Positions 16,981-25,170 of a DNA stretch of 64,000 nucleotides are shown here, piece by piece. Source of the DNA: DATGZX01 sp035296965 (lineage in GTDB: Bacteria > Planctomycetota > Planctomycetia > Gemmatales > Gemmataceae); contig DATGZX010000415.1 of NCBI GenBank assembly GCA_035296965.1, forward strand, positions 16,464-80,463, in the 5' to 3' direction. Within the stretch, counting starts at the first letter, position 1, and each line of letters opens with the position of its first letter. Both the position numbers and the translations under genes were made by a program. The notes beneath the pieces are model-generated. The model did not search any database. It was given only the letters and a program-made list of their open reading frames with translations, and had not been told where the DNA came from.

Positions 16981-17152
16981 TCTCGGCACTCCTGACCCGG
17001 CCCATGGCGCAGCATCTCCCGCAACAAGGGCATATACCCCACATCGCCTGCGGAGAGCAAGGTCAGTCCGGTGTACCGTGCACGGTTCGAATTTGGGAGT
17101 TGGTTCTACAGTTCTGCTGTCACCCGGCCCCTGACGGGGCTCGACTCGCCAA

Positions 17153-18097
17153 CTAATTCATTGCCGTCAGTAACTCGCGGAGATGAACTTCGACAGATTC
17201 GGCAAGCGCATGGAGATCGTAGCCTCCTTCGAGGCAACTCACCAATCGACCATGCGCATGCGTCCTGGCTACATCGAGCACTTGCCGGGAAAGTGCGACG
17301 AAGTCCTCGGTTTCCAGCCCGAGCGAGCCGATCGGGTCGCGGGCATGAGCGTCGAACCCGGCACTCACAAGGACCAGCTCCGGTTTGATCTTGTCGGCAG
17401 CTTTTTCAAGCACGTTCGTAAAGTGAGCTTGATACTCCTTGCGTGAGGTGCCGTAGCGGATGGGAGCATTCCAGGTATGGCCCAGGCCGCGGCCGCGGCC
17501 GGTTTCGTCCACAGCGCCGGTACCCGGATAGAAGCCATTCCCATAACGGTGGATGCTGAAAAACATCACCGTAGGATCTTCGTAGAAAATATCCTGCGTG
17601 CCGTTTCCGTGATGCACGTCCCAATCGACGATGAGGATCCGTGTCAGGTCGTGCGCCTTGTGCGCGTGGCGTGCTGCGAGAGCAATGTTGTTGAACAGGC
17701 AGAAGCCCATGCTCGTCGACTGCGTCGCATGATGACCGGGAGGGCGGACGAGGCAGAGGGCATTCCGATCGTTGCCTTTCACGACAGCATCGACGGCGGC
17801 CACGCAGGCGCCCGCCGCCGCAAGGGCGACCTTGAACGACTCGGCACTGACCACGGTGTCGGAATCGAGATGGCCCCCGCCATGCGCCGCCACCTGCTTG
17901 GCCCGCACAATCTGCGCGGGTGCATGGACCTGGGCTACGGTATCCTCCGTCAGCGGCCGAAACGTGCCGGCCACGCAATCCTTGACAAGGTCGGCCTTCT
18001 CCAGCCGGGAGAGGATGGAACGCAGGCGCGCGGGCTTCTCGGGATGGGCGCCGGTTTCGTGCCTGAGAAACAGTGCATCTTGATAAAGCAGTGTCAT
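17153..18097 (-). CDS. Histone deacetylase family protein (acetoin utilisation/acetylpolyamine amidohydrolase-like)
   Basis: A 314-residue zinc-dependent deacylase. The family motifs are complete: RPPGHHAT with the catalytic histidine pair at 122-123, DWDVHHGNGTQ with zinc ligands Asp160 and His162, LVSAGFDAH with the third aspartate, and the C-terminal EGGYDL. Bacterial members deacetylate polyamines, acetyl-lysine or small amides, and the substrate cannot be told here. The ATG at 18097 begins the conserved TLLYQDALFLRHETG; the frame is open upstream. Its start lies 48 bases after the nnrE stop, so the two are probably cotranscribed. Confidence 0.9.
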   Translation of the reverse strand: MTLLYQDALFLRHETGAHPEKPARLRSILSRLEKADLVKDCVAGTFRPLTEDTVAQVHAPAQIVRAKQVAAHGGGHLDSDTVVSAESFKVALAAAGACVAAVDAVVKGNDRNALCLVRPPGHHATQSTSMGFCLFNNIALAARHAHKAHDLTRILIVDWDVHHGNGTQDIFYEDPTVMFFSIHRYGNGFYPGTGAVDETGRGRGLGHTWNAPIRYGTSRKEYQAHFTNVLEKAADKIKPELVLVSAGFDAHARDPIGSLGLETEDFVALSRQVLDVARTHAHGRLVSCLEGGYDLHALAESVEVHLRELLTAMN

Positions 18098-18145
18098 GGC
18101 GGCATACACCCGGGATCGGAAATTGCCCTGACAACGCAACGACAG

Positions 18146-18811
18146 CTATTTTACTGGGAAAGCGACAAGGCAGCGCGGCGCCCCTATGTGCAGCACATGT
18201 GTCTGGCCGAGCCAGGGCGGTGCCGCCGGGCTTGCGAACCCTTTTTTCTGGGCCACAAAGGTCGCCGTATGCTTTGCGCGGATGGTGGGTCCCGTTGGCT
18301 GGCCGGTATCGCAATCCAATCCCGATGGGATGTCGATCGCGAAGACACGCGCCGGCGCACTCGCATTGATGGCAGCGATGATCTGATCGAAAGGCGAGCG
18401 CACTGCCCCTGCCAGGCCGGTGCCGAATAAGGCATCGACGATCCAGTCCGCTGCCGCAAGCTCACGCTGAAGCGCTTGCAGATCCAGCGGTAGGCAGACG
18501 GAGAGCGGCAAACCGGACCTCGCGACGATCTGGTAATTGACGGCGGCATCGCCGGTCAGGTCCTCAGGTAGTGCAAAGAGCAGGACGCGCACCGGCACCG
18601 CGTGAATGTCGAGGTGGCGGGCCACCACGAAGCCGTCACCGCCGTTGTTCCCCTTCCCACAGCAGACGACAACTTTTCCGGCAATGCCAAGGGACATGAG
18701 AAGTTCCGCGGCCCCACGACCAGCATTCTCCATGAGCACCACGCCGGGGACACCGAATTCCTCGATGGCTCGACGATCGATTTCGCGCACTTGATCGCGG
18801 CTGAGAGCCAT
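18146..18811 (-). CDS. nnrE: NAD(P)H-hydrate epimerase
   Basis: A 221-residue YjeF N-terminal domain protein. It interconverts R and S forms of hydrated NAD(P)H so that the dehydratase NnrD can repair the S form. Diagnostic features are the start LSRDQVREIDRRAIEEFGVPG, MENAGRGAAELL, the VCCGKGNNGGDGFVVAR loop and IDIPSGLDCDTG near the C-terminus. In many bacteria the epimerase is fused to the ADP-dependent dehydratase; here only the epimerase is present, so nnrD must be elsewhere. The ATG at 18811 has GAGG about 9 bases upstream. It follows kdgK by 45 bases. Confidence 0.93.
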   Translation of the reverse strand: MALSRDQVREIDRRAIEEFGVPGVVLMENAGRGAAELLMSLGIAGKVVVCCGKGNNGGDGFVVARHLDIHAVPVRVLLFALPEDLTGDAAVNYQIVARSGLPLSVCLPLDLQALQRELAAADWIVDALFGTGLAGAVRSPFDQIIAAINASAPARVFAIDIPSGLDCDTGQPTGPTIRAKHTATFVAQKKGFASPAAPPWLGQTHVLHIGAPRCLVAFPVK

Positions 18812-18856
18812 GGCGATTCGCCTCGGTCCCGTTCTGGTTGCGCACATGCTTACGCG

Positions 18857-19843
18857 CTAACGGCTGATGCGCAGCCCGGGCCCCATCAAGAGATTCTCGA
18901 CTTCTTCGCGGGTGATCCAGTCGAAGTCGCCCGGGATCGAATGTTTGAGCGCGCTGGCCGCGACACCAAAATCCAGTCCTCTCTGCACGTCGCCTTCGAG
19001 CAAGCCATGGATGAGACCCGCTGCGAAGGAATCACCCGCGCCCAGGCGGTCCACGATCTCGACCTCGTAGGTCCGCGTGCGGAAAACCTTGCCGTTTTGA
19101 TGGGCGATAGCGGTCCAGCTGTTCTTCCATACGAGCGGGTTCTCGCGCAAGGTAATCGCGACCACCGAGAGAGAGAAACGCTTGGCCACCTGGGCCGCCA
19201 GGTCTTCGTAGTCCACGCCTTCGATCCCGAAGACGCGCTCGACATCCTCCTCGGTAGTGATCAACACGTCGCAGTACTGCATGAACTCGGTCATCCAGCG
19301 GCCCGCGTCCGCGGGGCTCCATAGCTTGGCCCGGTAATTCAGGTCGATGCTGGTCTGGAGGCCCGCTGTACGGGCGGCCTTGAGTGCCTCCCGGGTTGCC
19401 TCGGCCGCTGTGGAGCTGAGAGCCGGGGTGATGCCGGTCACGTGGAACCATTTGGCACCCGAGAACACCGTGGACCAGTTCACCATGCCCGGGCGGATGT
19501 TCGCGATGGCCGAATCCTTGCGGTCGTAAAGAACGCTGCTGGCGCGCGGGGCGGCGCCGAATTCCAGGAAGTAGACGCCGACCCGGTCGCTATCGGTCCA
19601 CAAAACGTGCTCGGTGTTGACGCCGGCTTCGCGGGCATGGTTGGCGATGAGCCTACCGAGAGGATTGCGCGTCAGGCGCGAGACCCAGGCGGTGCTATGC
19701 CCGAGCCGGGCCAGCCCCACCGCAGTATTCAGCTCGGCGCCGCCGACGAACAGCTCCAGCGCGCGTGTTTGCTCCAACCTGCGAAAACCTGCAGGGCTGA
19801 GACGAACCATCGCTTCGCCGAAGGTAACGACTTCATGTGGCAT
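18857..19843 (-). CDS. kdgK: 2-keto-3-deoxygluconate kinase (PfkB family)
   Basis: A 328-residue ribokinase-fold sugar kinase. It begins EVVTFGEAMVRLSP, has the N-terminal PfkB glycine motif VGGAELNTAVGLARLG and the C-terminal signature DRLGAGDSFAAGLIHGLL with the catalytic aspartate. The sequence of the substrate region and the adjacent eda gene indicate KDG kinase, making KDPG from 2-keto-3-deoxygluconate in hexuronate or Entner-Doudoroff catabolism. The ATG at 19843 has AGAGGAC about 8 bases upstream. It begins 43 bases after eda on the same strand. Confidence 0.88.
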   Translation of the reverse strand: MPHEVVTFGEAMVRLSPAGFRRLEQTRALELFVGGAELNTAVGLARLGHSTAWVSRLTRNPLGRLIANHAREAGVNTEHVLWTDSDRVGVYFLEFGAAPRASSVLYDRKDSAIANIRPGMVNWSTVFSGAKWFHVTGITPALSSTAAEATREALKAARTAGLQTSIDLNYRAKLWSPADAGRWMTEFMQYCDVLITTEEDVERVFGIEGVDYEDLAAQVAKRFSLSVVAITLRENPLVWKNSWTAIAHQNGKVFRTRTYEVEIVDRLGAGDSFAAGLIHGLLEGDVQRGLDFGVAASALKHSIPGDFDWITREEVENLLMGPGLRISR

Positions 19844-19886
19844 GGGTTGTCCTCTTGTTTCTGTGGAATTTCTCGGCAGCTCCACG

Positions 19887-20531
19887 CTACCCGCGTGCTT
19901 GTTTCACGATGGCAACGTATTGCCGGGCCAAGTCGCGGATGCGTCCGAAATTACCCTCGTGGACGGCCTTGGGTTCGACGAGCTGTCCGCCAACTCCCAG
20001 GCAACAAGCCCCTGCCCTGAGGAAGTCCGCCGCGGTGCTCAAGTCGACGCCGCCAGTCGGCATGAGGCGAATCTGAGGCAAGGGGCCTCGCAACGCTTTG
20101 AAGAACGCCGGGCCGACGACATCCGCGGGAAACACTTTCACGATGTCGGCCCCCGCTTCCCATGCCGTGAGGATTTCGGTGGGCGTGAAAGCGCCAGGCA
20201 TGACCAGCTTATCGTAACGCTGGCATAACCGGATGACCTCCACGTTGACGGTAGGCGCCACGATGAATTCGGCCCCGGCCAGCAGCACGGCGCGGGCGGT
20301 TTCCGGATCGAGGACTGTCCCAGCGCCCAGAAGGATGCGGTCGCCCAAAGCCTTATGAACCTCGCGCAGCACCTCCAGGGCATGGGGCACCGACATCGTG
20401 ATCTCGATGACCGTCACGCCGCCGTCGGCCAGCGCCCGGGCTGCCTCGACCAACTGCTGACTGTCCGGCGAGCGGATGACGGCAACGATGCCGCAGTCCA
20501 AAACTCGTTGAAGCTGCTCGGTTTTGTTCAT
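19887..20531 (-). CDS. eda: KDPG/KHG aldolase
   Basis: A 214-residue class I aldolase that splits 2-keto-3-deoxy-6-phosphogluconate to pyruvate and glyceraldehyde 3-phosphate. The Schiff-base lysine is Lys132 in GADIVKVFPAD and the acid/base glutamate is Glu43 in VIEITM; GAGTVLDPE and MPTGGV are further family signatures. With kdgK just downstream the pair would carry KDG to trioses, consistent with uronate or polysaccharide breakdown. It starts 98 bases after the GMC oxidoreductase gene and is probably in the same unit. Confidence 0.93.
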   Translation of the reverse strand: MNKTEQLQRVLDCGIVAVIRSPDSQQLVEAARALADGGVTVIEITMSVPHALEVLREVHKALGDRILLGAGTVLDPETARAVLLAGAEFIVAPTVNVEVIRLCQRYDKLVMPGAFTPTEILTAWEAGADIVKVFPADVVGPAFFKALRGPLPQIRLMPTGGVDLSTAADFLRAGACCLGVGGQLVEPKAVHEGNFGRIRDLARQYVAIVKQARG

Positions 20532-20629
20532 GCGTGGTCAATGTCTCAGGATGGCTGGGGGCGTCTCCGGCTATTATCGCCGGATCGCGGGCAACGGAAA
20601 GTGCGATAGGCAATGCAGGTCGCGGATCA

Positions 20630-22201
20630 TCAAGCATCTTGCTTGATCAGGTCGGCGACTTTTTCGGCGATCATGATCGTCGGCGCGTTGGTGTTGCCGC
20701 TGATCACATTGGGCATGACGGATGCATCGACAACGCGCAGCCCCTCCAGGCCGTGGACGCGCAGCCTACTGTCCACCACGGCCAGCGGATCGTTGCCCAT
20801 TCTGCACGTGCCGACAGGGTGATAAATGGTCTCAGCCTTGCGGCGAATGAAATCGGCGATCTCCTCGTCGCTCTGCACTTCTGGTCCAGGCGTCACTTCT
20901 GCGTCGAGATAGGGGGCGAAGGGCTTTGTCTGGATAAACCGGCGGGCGAGCTTGACGCCCTGCACCAATAGCTGCAGGTCGGCGGCGTTCGCCAGATAGT
21001 TAGGTTGAATGCGCGCGGTCGGCTGCGCCAGCTCGTCGTAAGCCAGTGAGATAGAACCGCGACTCTGCGGATGGAGAACGGTCGGACCTATGGAGAAGCC
21101 GTGTCCCTTGGGGAGGGTCAGACCGTGATCGACGTAGTAAACAGGCGCGAAATGGAACTGAAGGTCTGGCGTGAGGAGGTCTGGCCTAGTTTTGACGAAC
21201 CCGCCGGCCTCGGCGATGTTGGAAGTCAGTGGGCCGGTCCCGAACAGCAAGTAGCGGAGAGTGTTGCGGATGCTCTCGGCATTGATCAGGCTGATCGGCT
21301 GCGTGCAGGAATAGGTCAAGCCGACGGCCAGGTGATCTTGCAGGTTTTGGCCGACGCCCGGCAGGTCCGCCAGCACGGGAATCTGCAGCTCGCGCAGGTG
21401 ATCCGCTGGTCCTATGCCGCTCATTAGCAACAATTGCGGCGAGTTGATCGAACCGCCGCACAAGATCACTCCCTTGTCCGCGCTCACTTCCTCCGGCTGG
21501 CCGTTGCGGGCATAGGTAACGCCGGTGGCGCGTCCCTTGTCGAAGAGCAAGCGGGTGACGTAGGCGTCGGTCCGAACGGTGAGATTGGAGCGGTCCATGG
21601 CAGGCTTAAGGTAAGCGACGGCGGCGCTATGCCGCTTCCCCGAGCGCTGGTTGACTTGATAGTAGCCGACTCCCAGTTGCTCCGGCCCGTTAAAGTCGGC
21701 GTTGAAGGGCAAGCCGATCTCGTTGCCTGCCTCGACAAAAGCTCGCGTCATCGGGTGGATCGAGCGCAGGTCGGCGACGTTGAGCGGGCCGCCGGTGCCA
21801 TGGTACTCGGATGCGCCACGCTCCTGGTTCTGGGACTTTTTGAAATAGGGGAGCACGCCGGCAAAGTTCCAGCCTTTGTTGCCTAGCTCATGCCACTCAT
21901 CGTAGTCATGCCGGCTGCCACGAATATAAATCATGGCGTTGATCGAGCTCGAACCGCCCACGACCTTGCCGCGCGGCCAATAGAGCTTGCGGTTGAGCAG
22001 GTGGGGCTGCTCTTCGGTGGTGAAAGCCCAGTCGCACGCGGTCTTGAAGAGCTTTGAGAAGGCGGCCGGGATGTGGATCTCTCGCTTTTTGTCCGGTCCG
22101 CCCGCTTCGAGGAGCAGCACGCTCGTGGTAGGGTCTTCGGACAGGCGGTTGGCCAGCACGCATCCGGCAGAGCCGGCGCCGACAATGATGTAGTCCACCA
22201 T
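20630..22201 (-). CDS. GMC family FAD-dependent oxidoreductase (choline/alcohol dehydrogenase-like)
   Basis: A 523-residue flavoenzyme. The N-terminal YIIVGAGSAGCVLANRLSED is the FAD-binding dinucleotide fold; WPRGKVVGGSSSINAMIYIR and GSINSPQLLLMSGIGP are the two GMC signatures; the C-terminal HPVGTCRMG and NTNAPTIMIAEK contain the catalytic His-Asn pair region. Length and sequence fit choline or medium-chain alcohol dehydrogenases (BetA/AlkJ group); no betaine genes are adjacent, so the substrate is open. Next to eda and kdgK it might oxidise a sugar or polyol, which is inference from position only. Confidence 0.88.
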   Translation of the reverse strand: MVDYIIVGAGSAGCVLANRLSEDPTTSVLLLEAGGPDKKREIHIPAAFSKLFKTACDWAFTTEEQPHLLNRKLYWPRGKVVGGSSSINAMIYIRGSRHDYDEWHELGNKGWNFAGVLPYFKKSQNQERGASEYHGTGGPLNVADLRSIHPMTRAFVEAGNEIGLPFNADFNGPEQLGVGYYQVNQRSGKRHSAAVAYLKPAMDRSNLTVRTDAYVTRLLFDKGRATGVTYARNGQPEEVSADKGVILCGGSINSPQLLLMSGIGPADHLRELQIPVLADLPGVGQNLQDHLAVGLTYSCTQPISLINAESIRNTLRYLLFGTGPLTSNIAEAGGFVKTRPDLLTPDLQFHFAPVYYVDHGLTLPKGHGFSIGPTVLHPQSRGSISLAYDELAQPTARIQPNYLANAADLQLLVQGVKLARRFIQTKPFAPYLDAEVTPGPEVQSDEEIADFIRRKAETIYHPVGTCRMGNDPLAVVDSRLRVHGLEGLRVVDASVMPNVISGNTNAPTIMIAEKVADLIKQDA

Positions 22202-22554
22202 GGGAGAGGCTTCCTTGCAGATCCATTCACCTGCGTTCTATATCACCGTGCTTGATTCGGCAGCGGCGTAGGACAGCTTTCCCAATCTGTTCGGTCAGGT
22301 TGGAGACCTGACCTACTGCCGAATCCCGCACGGTCATTTAGCGTAGACGGTACTGCACGTCCCTTGCCATTGCAACTGTTGGCGCAGGAATGCCTCGGGC
22401 CAGGCGGGCTAAAGGATGCGCGCTGGCACTTCTCGGCCCACGGGCCCCGGAGGGCGGTGCAGTGGATAGAAGGAATGGTCGCGGTCCTGGAAAATCGCGA
22501 AAAAGCGCCAGCCGGGAAGGGTGACGCTTGCTGAAGGGAGCCCCCGCGCGGGTA
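22202..22554. other. Intergenic region with a small palindrome
   Basis: 353 bases between the GMC gene start and the HDOD gene stop. It contains a hairpin, GGTCAGGT (22293-22300) and ACCTGACC (22306-22313), preceded by a partly similar GGACAG--CTGTTC pair. No gene or clear promoter was identified. Confidence 0.5.
22293..22313. repeat. Short hairpin GGTCAGGT / ACCTGACC
   Basis: A perfect 8-bp stem with a TGGAG loop. A related small hairpin, GGAGACC / GGTCTCC, occurs at 47512-47530 in another intergenic region. Both look like small dispersed palindromes rather than terminators because no T-run follows. Confidence 0.5.
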
Positions 22555-23472
22555 TCAGGCGACAACTTTGACTACTTCCATAGCCTCGTCCGATGCCTGA
22601 GCCATGACCTGCAGGATAGCTTCTTCCGTCTGCTGTCTCCTGGCGTCATCCCACGTTAGCGTGATGTAGAACCAGCCGGGATTCGTCTGAATCTCATAGC
22701 CTTGTACCGACTCGGCAAGCTGGATGTGGTTCGCCATGTGATCGGCTGTGGCGATCAATCCAACGAGGCCCTGATGTTCGCCGGCCTCTCCGGGAGTGTG
22801 ATGAAACTGAATGGACCGGACCAGCGAGGCGGGCAGGTCGTTGTTGTCGGCGAACCACGCGCCAAAGAAGCAATGGTCGGTGCCCAGGATCGTTTTCTCG
22901 TGAGCCAGCGTCTCCGGCCCCTCCTGAAAACTCATTGGATCGACCGCATCGAATTGCTTGGGAGCCCCAATAGCAATCAAGATCCGGCCAATGTCATGCG
23001 ACAATCCGCAGGCAAACTCCTCGCCTTGATAACCAAGCTTAAGCGTGCGATTGAGCTGCCGGCACAGGCAAGCGGTGAGGAAGGAATGCTGCCAGAGCCT
23101 CTGGCATTGAAGCTTCTTGGCCTGCCCGGCCTTGTTGAACAGGGTGCGCATGCTGGTGGTGATCAACAGGCTCTGGGTCTCGCGCAGCCCGAGTCGAACC
23201 ACGGCCTGATTCACACTTTCGACCGACCGGCCGATCCGATAAAGCGGGCTGTTCGCCAGCTTGAGGATGCCGGTCGCCAGCGTCACGTCGCGCTCGATCA
23301 GCGCGGCGAGGGCGTTCAAGGGCGTCTTCGGGTTGTTGCTCAGCGCCAGCGCCCTGTGGGCCGTCTCCGGTAGCATGGGCAATTTGCCGAGCCTGGCGAC
23401 GGCTGCCGGTAATGCTTCCAGTGAAGTCTCTTTGTCCGCGGTCGTTCTGTTTTGACTCCTGAGTCCAAACAT
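22555..23472 (-). CDS. HDOD domain signalling protein
   Basis: A 305-residue protein with one HDOD domain (about residues 20-220): LPMLPETAHRALALSNNP, then LIERDVTLATGILKLANSPL and VRLGLRETQSLLI, the hallmark HDOD segments. The HD dyad appears as LSHDIGRIL, but HDOD proteins generally lack phosphohydrolase activity and act as interaction modules in second-messenger signalling. GGGG lies 6 bases before the ATG. It follows the EAL-HDOD gene on the same strand after 256 bases, so the two signalling proteins are neighbours and may act together. Confidence 0.88.
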   Translation of the reverse strand: MFGLRSQNRTTADKETSLEALPAAVARLGKLPMLPETAHRALALSNNPKTPLNALAALIERDVTLATGILKLANSPLYRIGRSVESVNQAVVRLGLRETQSLLITTSMRTLFNKAGQAKKLQCQRLWQHSFLTACLCRQLNRTLKLGYQGEEFACGLSHDIGRILIAIGAPKQFDAVDPMSFQEGPETLAHEKTILGTDHCFFGAWFADNNDLPASLVRSIQFHHTPGEAGEHQGLVGLIATADHMANHIQLAESVQGYEIQTNPGWFYITLTWDDARRQQTEEAILQVMAQASDEAMEVVKVVA

Positions 23473-23728
23473 AAGTCCCCTTGAGCTGTTCGACTACCAG
23501 GAATGAATCGGCCGCAGCAGATGAATCGGTCAGGCCGGCATGCGCTGAGCGTGCCAGGAGGCCATTCCCAGGCTAGCCACTTGGCAAGTATAGATCACAA
23601 AGGGAGCAGTAGAAGAGGGGGTGTCTAGCGATCAACCGTGCGCGTATACTCGGTTGCCGGCACAGGGGGATCGTCACTCTTGGCTGGAATTTTCATCAGG
23701 TGCGCGAGGCCTTGCGAACGCACCGGCG

Positions 23729-24985
23729 TTATTTCGGTGGACGCTCGCTGTTTACTTCGTCCGCCCATTGGATGGACTGGCAATAGAGCCCGACAATGTC
23801 GGCGCTGGAGATGCCCAGGTCGTGGGCAAGACTCGTGACCCGCTCCCAGTTGCCGCGTTCATATGCCAAAACAAGGGAGTACAGCTTGCCCAGGGGAGAT
23901 TCGCCTCCCAAAAGCGCATCACTGATGTCCGCGGACAGCGAAAGGTCCTGCAAGACCTCTACGATCGAACGATCCATCGCAACATCAAGGACGGAGAGCA
24001 ATCCAATCAAGAACAGATCGAGCTGACGCTGGCCGAGACCGCATAATGGCGCGAGCAACTCGCAAAAACGGGCGCGGCATAAAGAGGTGGTCAGCAATTC
24101 CTTTGGTTTATTCTCGCAGAAGGAGCTGAAAGCCACGACGCTGGCCCATTTCCGCAAATTGATGGTGCCAAGTAGTACGAGCGCCTGCTTGATCGACGAA
24201 ATGCGATTGCGCCAGCCGAAATTGGCAGAGTTCAAGTAGTGCAGCAGCTTGAGCGAAAGAGCAACCTCGTGTTTGATGGTGTGCTCCAGCTCGTCGAAAT
24301 CGGTGTCCGGGCGATTCAACAAACTGAGAACTTTGAGGTAATTCCCCCAAAGCCCGGGGACTTCCTTCCGAGAGATGACTTGCGGCTTGCAAAAGAAATA
24401 GCCTTGGAAATAGGAGTAGCCGAGATCCAGGGCTTCTTGAAGATCTTCGGAAGTTTCGACTTTCTCGGCGAGCAGCCGGAGGTCGCGCCGGCGAAAATGT
24501 GAGGCCAGTCTCTCACGCTGCGCGCTCGCAGTCGCCAAGAAATCGACCTTCACGATGTCGGCCAGATCCAGGAGCCCCTCGAATTCCGGTCGATATGCAA
24601 AGTCATCCAGAGCGATGGTGTAGCCATTGTCCTTCAGTCTTTTGGTGGCCAGGATTACCTCTTCATCGGGCTCGATCGTTTCGAGGATCTCCAACACCGT
24701 GCGTTCGCAGGGAAGAACCGCTGCAGAATCGGAGACGAGCATCTGCCGAGTGACATTGATAAACGCCCTCTTGTCGCCCGTGATGGCGTCCAGACCGAAC
24801 AGCAGCAAGCTATCTTTGATGAGCGTAGAAGAAGCCAGATCCCCATCGCCCTGTGGAAAGAAATTCTCAGGACTCGCGCGAAAGAGGAGTTCATAGCCAA
24901 AGACATCGCGCCGGCGATCGAAAATGGGCTGCCTGGCAATAAACCTATCGACCGACTTCTGAACTGTTTTGGTCGCGGCAATCAT
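23729..24985 (-). CDS. EAL-HDOD fusion protein (YuxH/CdgJ type)
   Basis: A 418-residue protein. The N-terminal half (about 10-200) is an EAL phosphodiesterase-like domain starting FIARQPIFDRRRDVFGYELL; the EAL motif is replaced by ELL and DDFAYRPEFEGLLDLADIVK lacks several metal ligands, so cyclic-di-GMP hydrolysis is unlikely. The C-terminal half (about 205-400) is an HDOD domain (IKHEVALSLKLLHYLNSANF, ISSIKQALVLLG). This architecture is that of YuxH/CdgJ proteins that regulate motility or surface behaviour. It starts 185 bases after dnaK on the same strand. Confidence 0.9.
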   Translation of the reverse strand: MIAATKTVQKSVDRFIARQPIFDRRRDVFGYELLFRASPENFFPQGDGDLASSTLIKDSLLLFGLDAITGDKRAFINVTRQMLVSDSAAVLPCERTVLEILETIEPDEEVILATKRLKDNGYTIALDDFAYRPEFEGLLDLADIVKVDFLATASAQRERLASHFRRRDLRLLAEKVETSEDLQEALDLGYSYFQGYFFCKPQVISRKEVPGLWGNYLKVLSLLNRPDTDFDELEHTIKHEVALSLKLLHYLNSANFGWRNRISSIKQALVLLGTINLRKWASVVAFSSFCENKPKELLTTSLCRARFCELLAPLCGLGQRQLDLFLIGLLSVLDVAMDRSIVEVLQDLSLSADISDALLGGESPLGKLYSLVLAYERGNWERVTSLAHDLGISSADIVGLYCQSIQWADEVNSERPPK

Positions 24986-25103
24986 TGAATGTCCCGAAAC
25001 TTGCCCAGGTCAGCACAGAGGAACTATGCGGTATGGGAGATGCGTAGTCAACCGCACTGCTTGACGCCTCGGGCGCTGCCGCGCTGCATGGGCCTGAGAA
25101 CGC

Positions 25104-25147
25104 AAGGAGCGAGAGCCCTGGCCTTCTCGCCACGGTCCTCGCTCCTT
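25104..25147 (-). terminator. Hairpin downstream of dnaK, possible terminator
   Basis: AAGGAGCGAG (25104-25113) and CTCGCTCCTT (25138-25147) form a perfect 10-bp stem with a 24-base loop, 24 bases beyond the dnaK stop on the minus strand. A second tiny stem, GTCAAGA/TCTTGAC at 25163-25181, spans the stop codon itself. No T-run follows the larger hairpin, so terminator function is inferred from stem strength and position. Confidence 0.4.
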
Positions 25148-25170
25148 CGATCTCTGTCGGGAAGTCAAGA

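Noticed and set aside
15572..17044. A 490-codon open frame antisense to lptB
   Set aside because: It is a high-GC shadow of lptB and DinB with arginine/proline-rich, low-information sequence and no ribosome-binding site.
16980..17150. A frame extending upstream of lptB to 16989 or beyond
   Set aside because: The AGGAG site fits the ATG at 16980, and the family begins at that point.
23729..24985. An active c-di-GMP phosphodiesterase
   Set aside because: The EAL motif reads ELL and several metal ligands are missing; only a degenerate EAL domain is supported.
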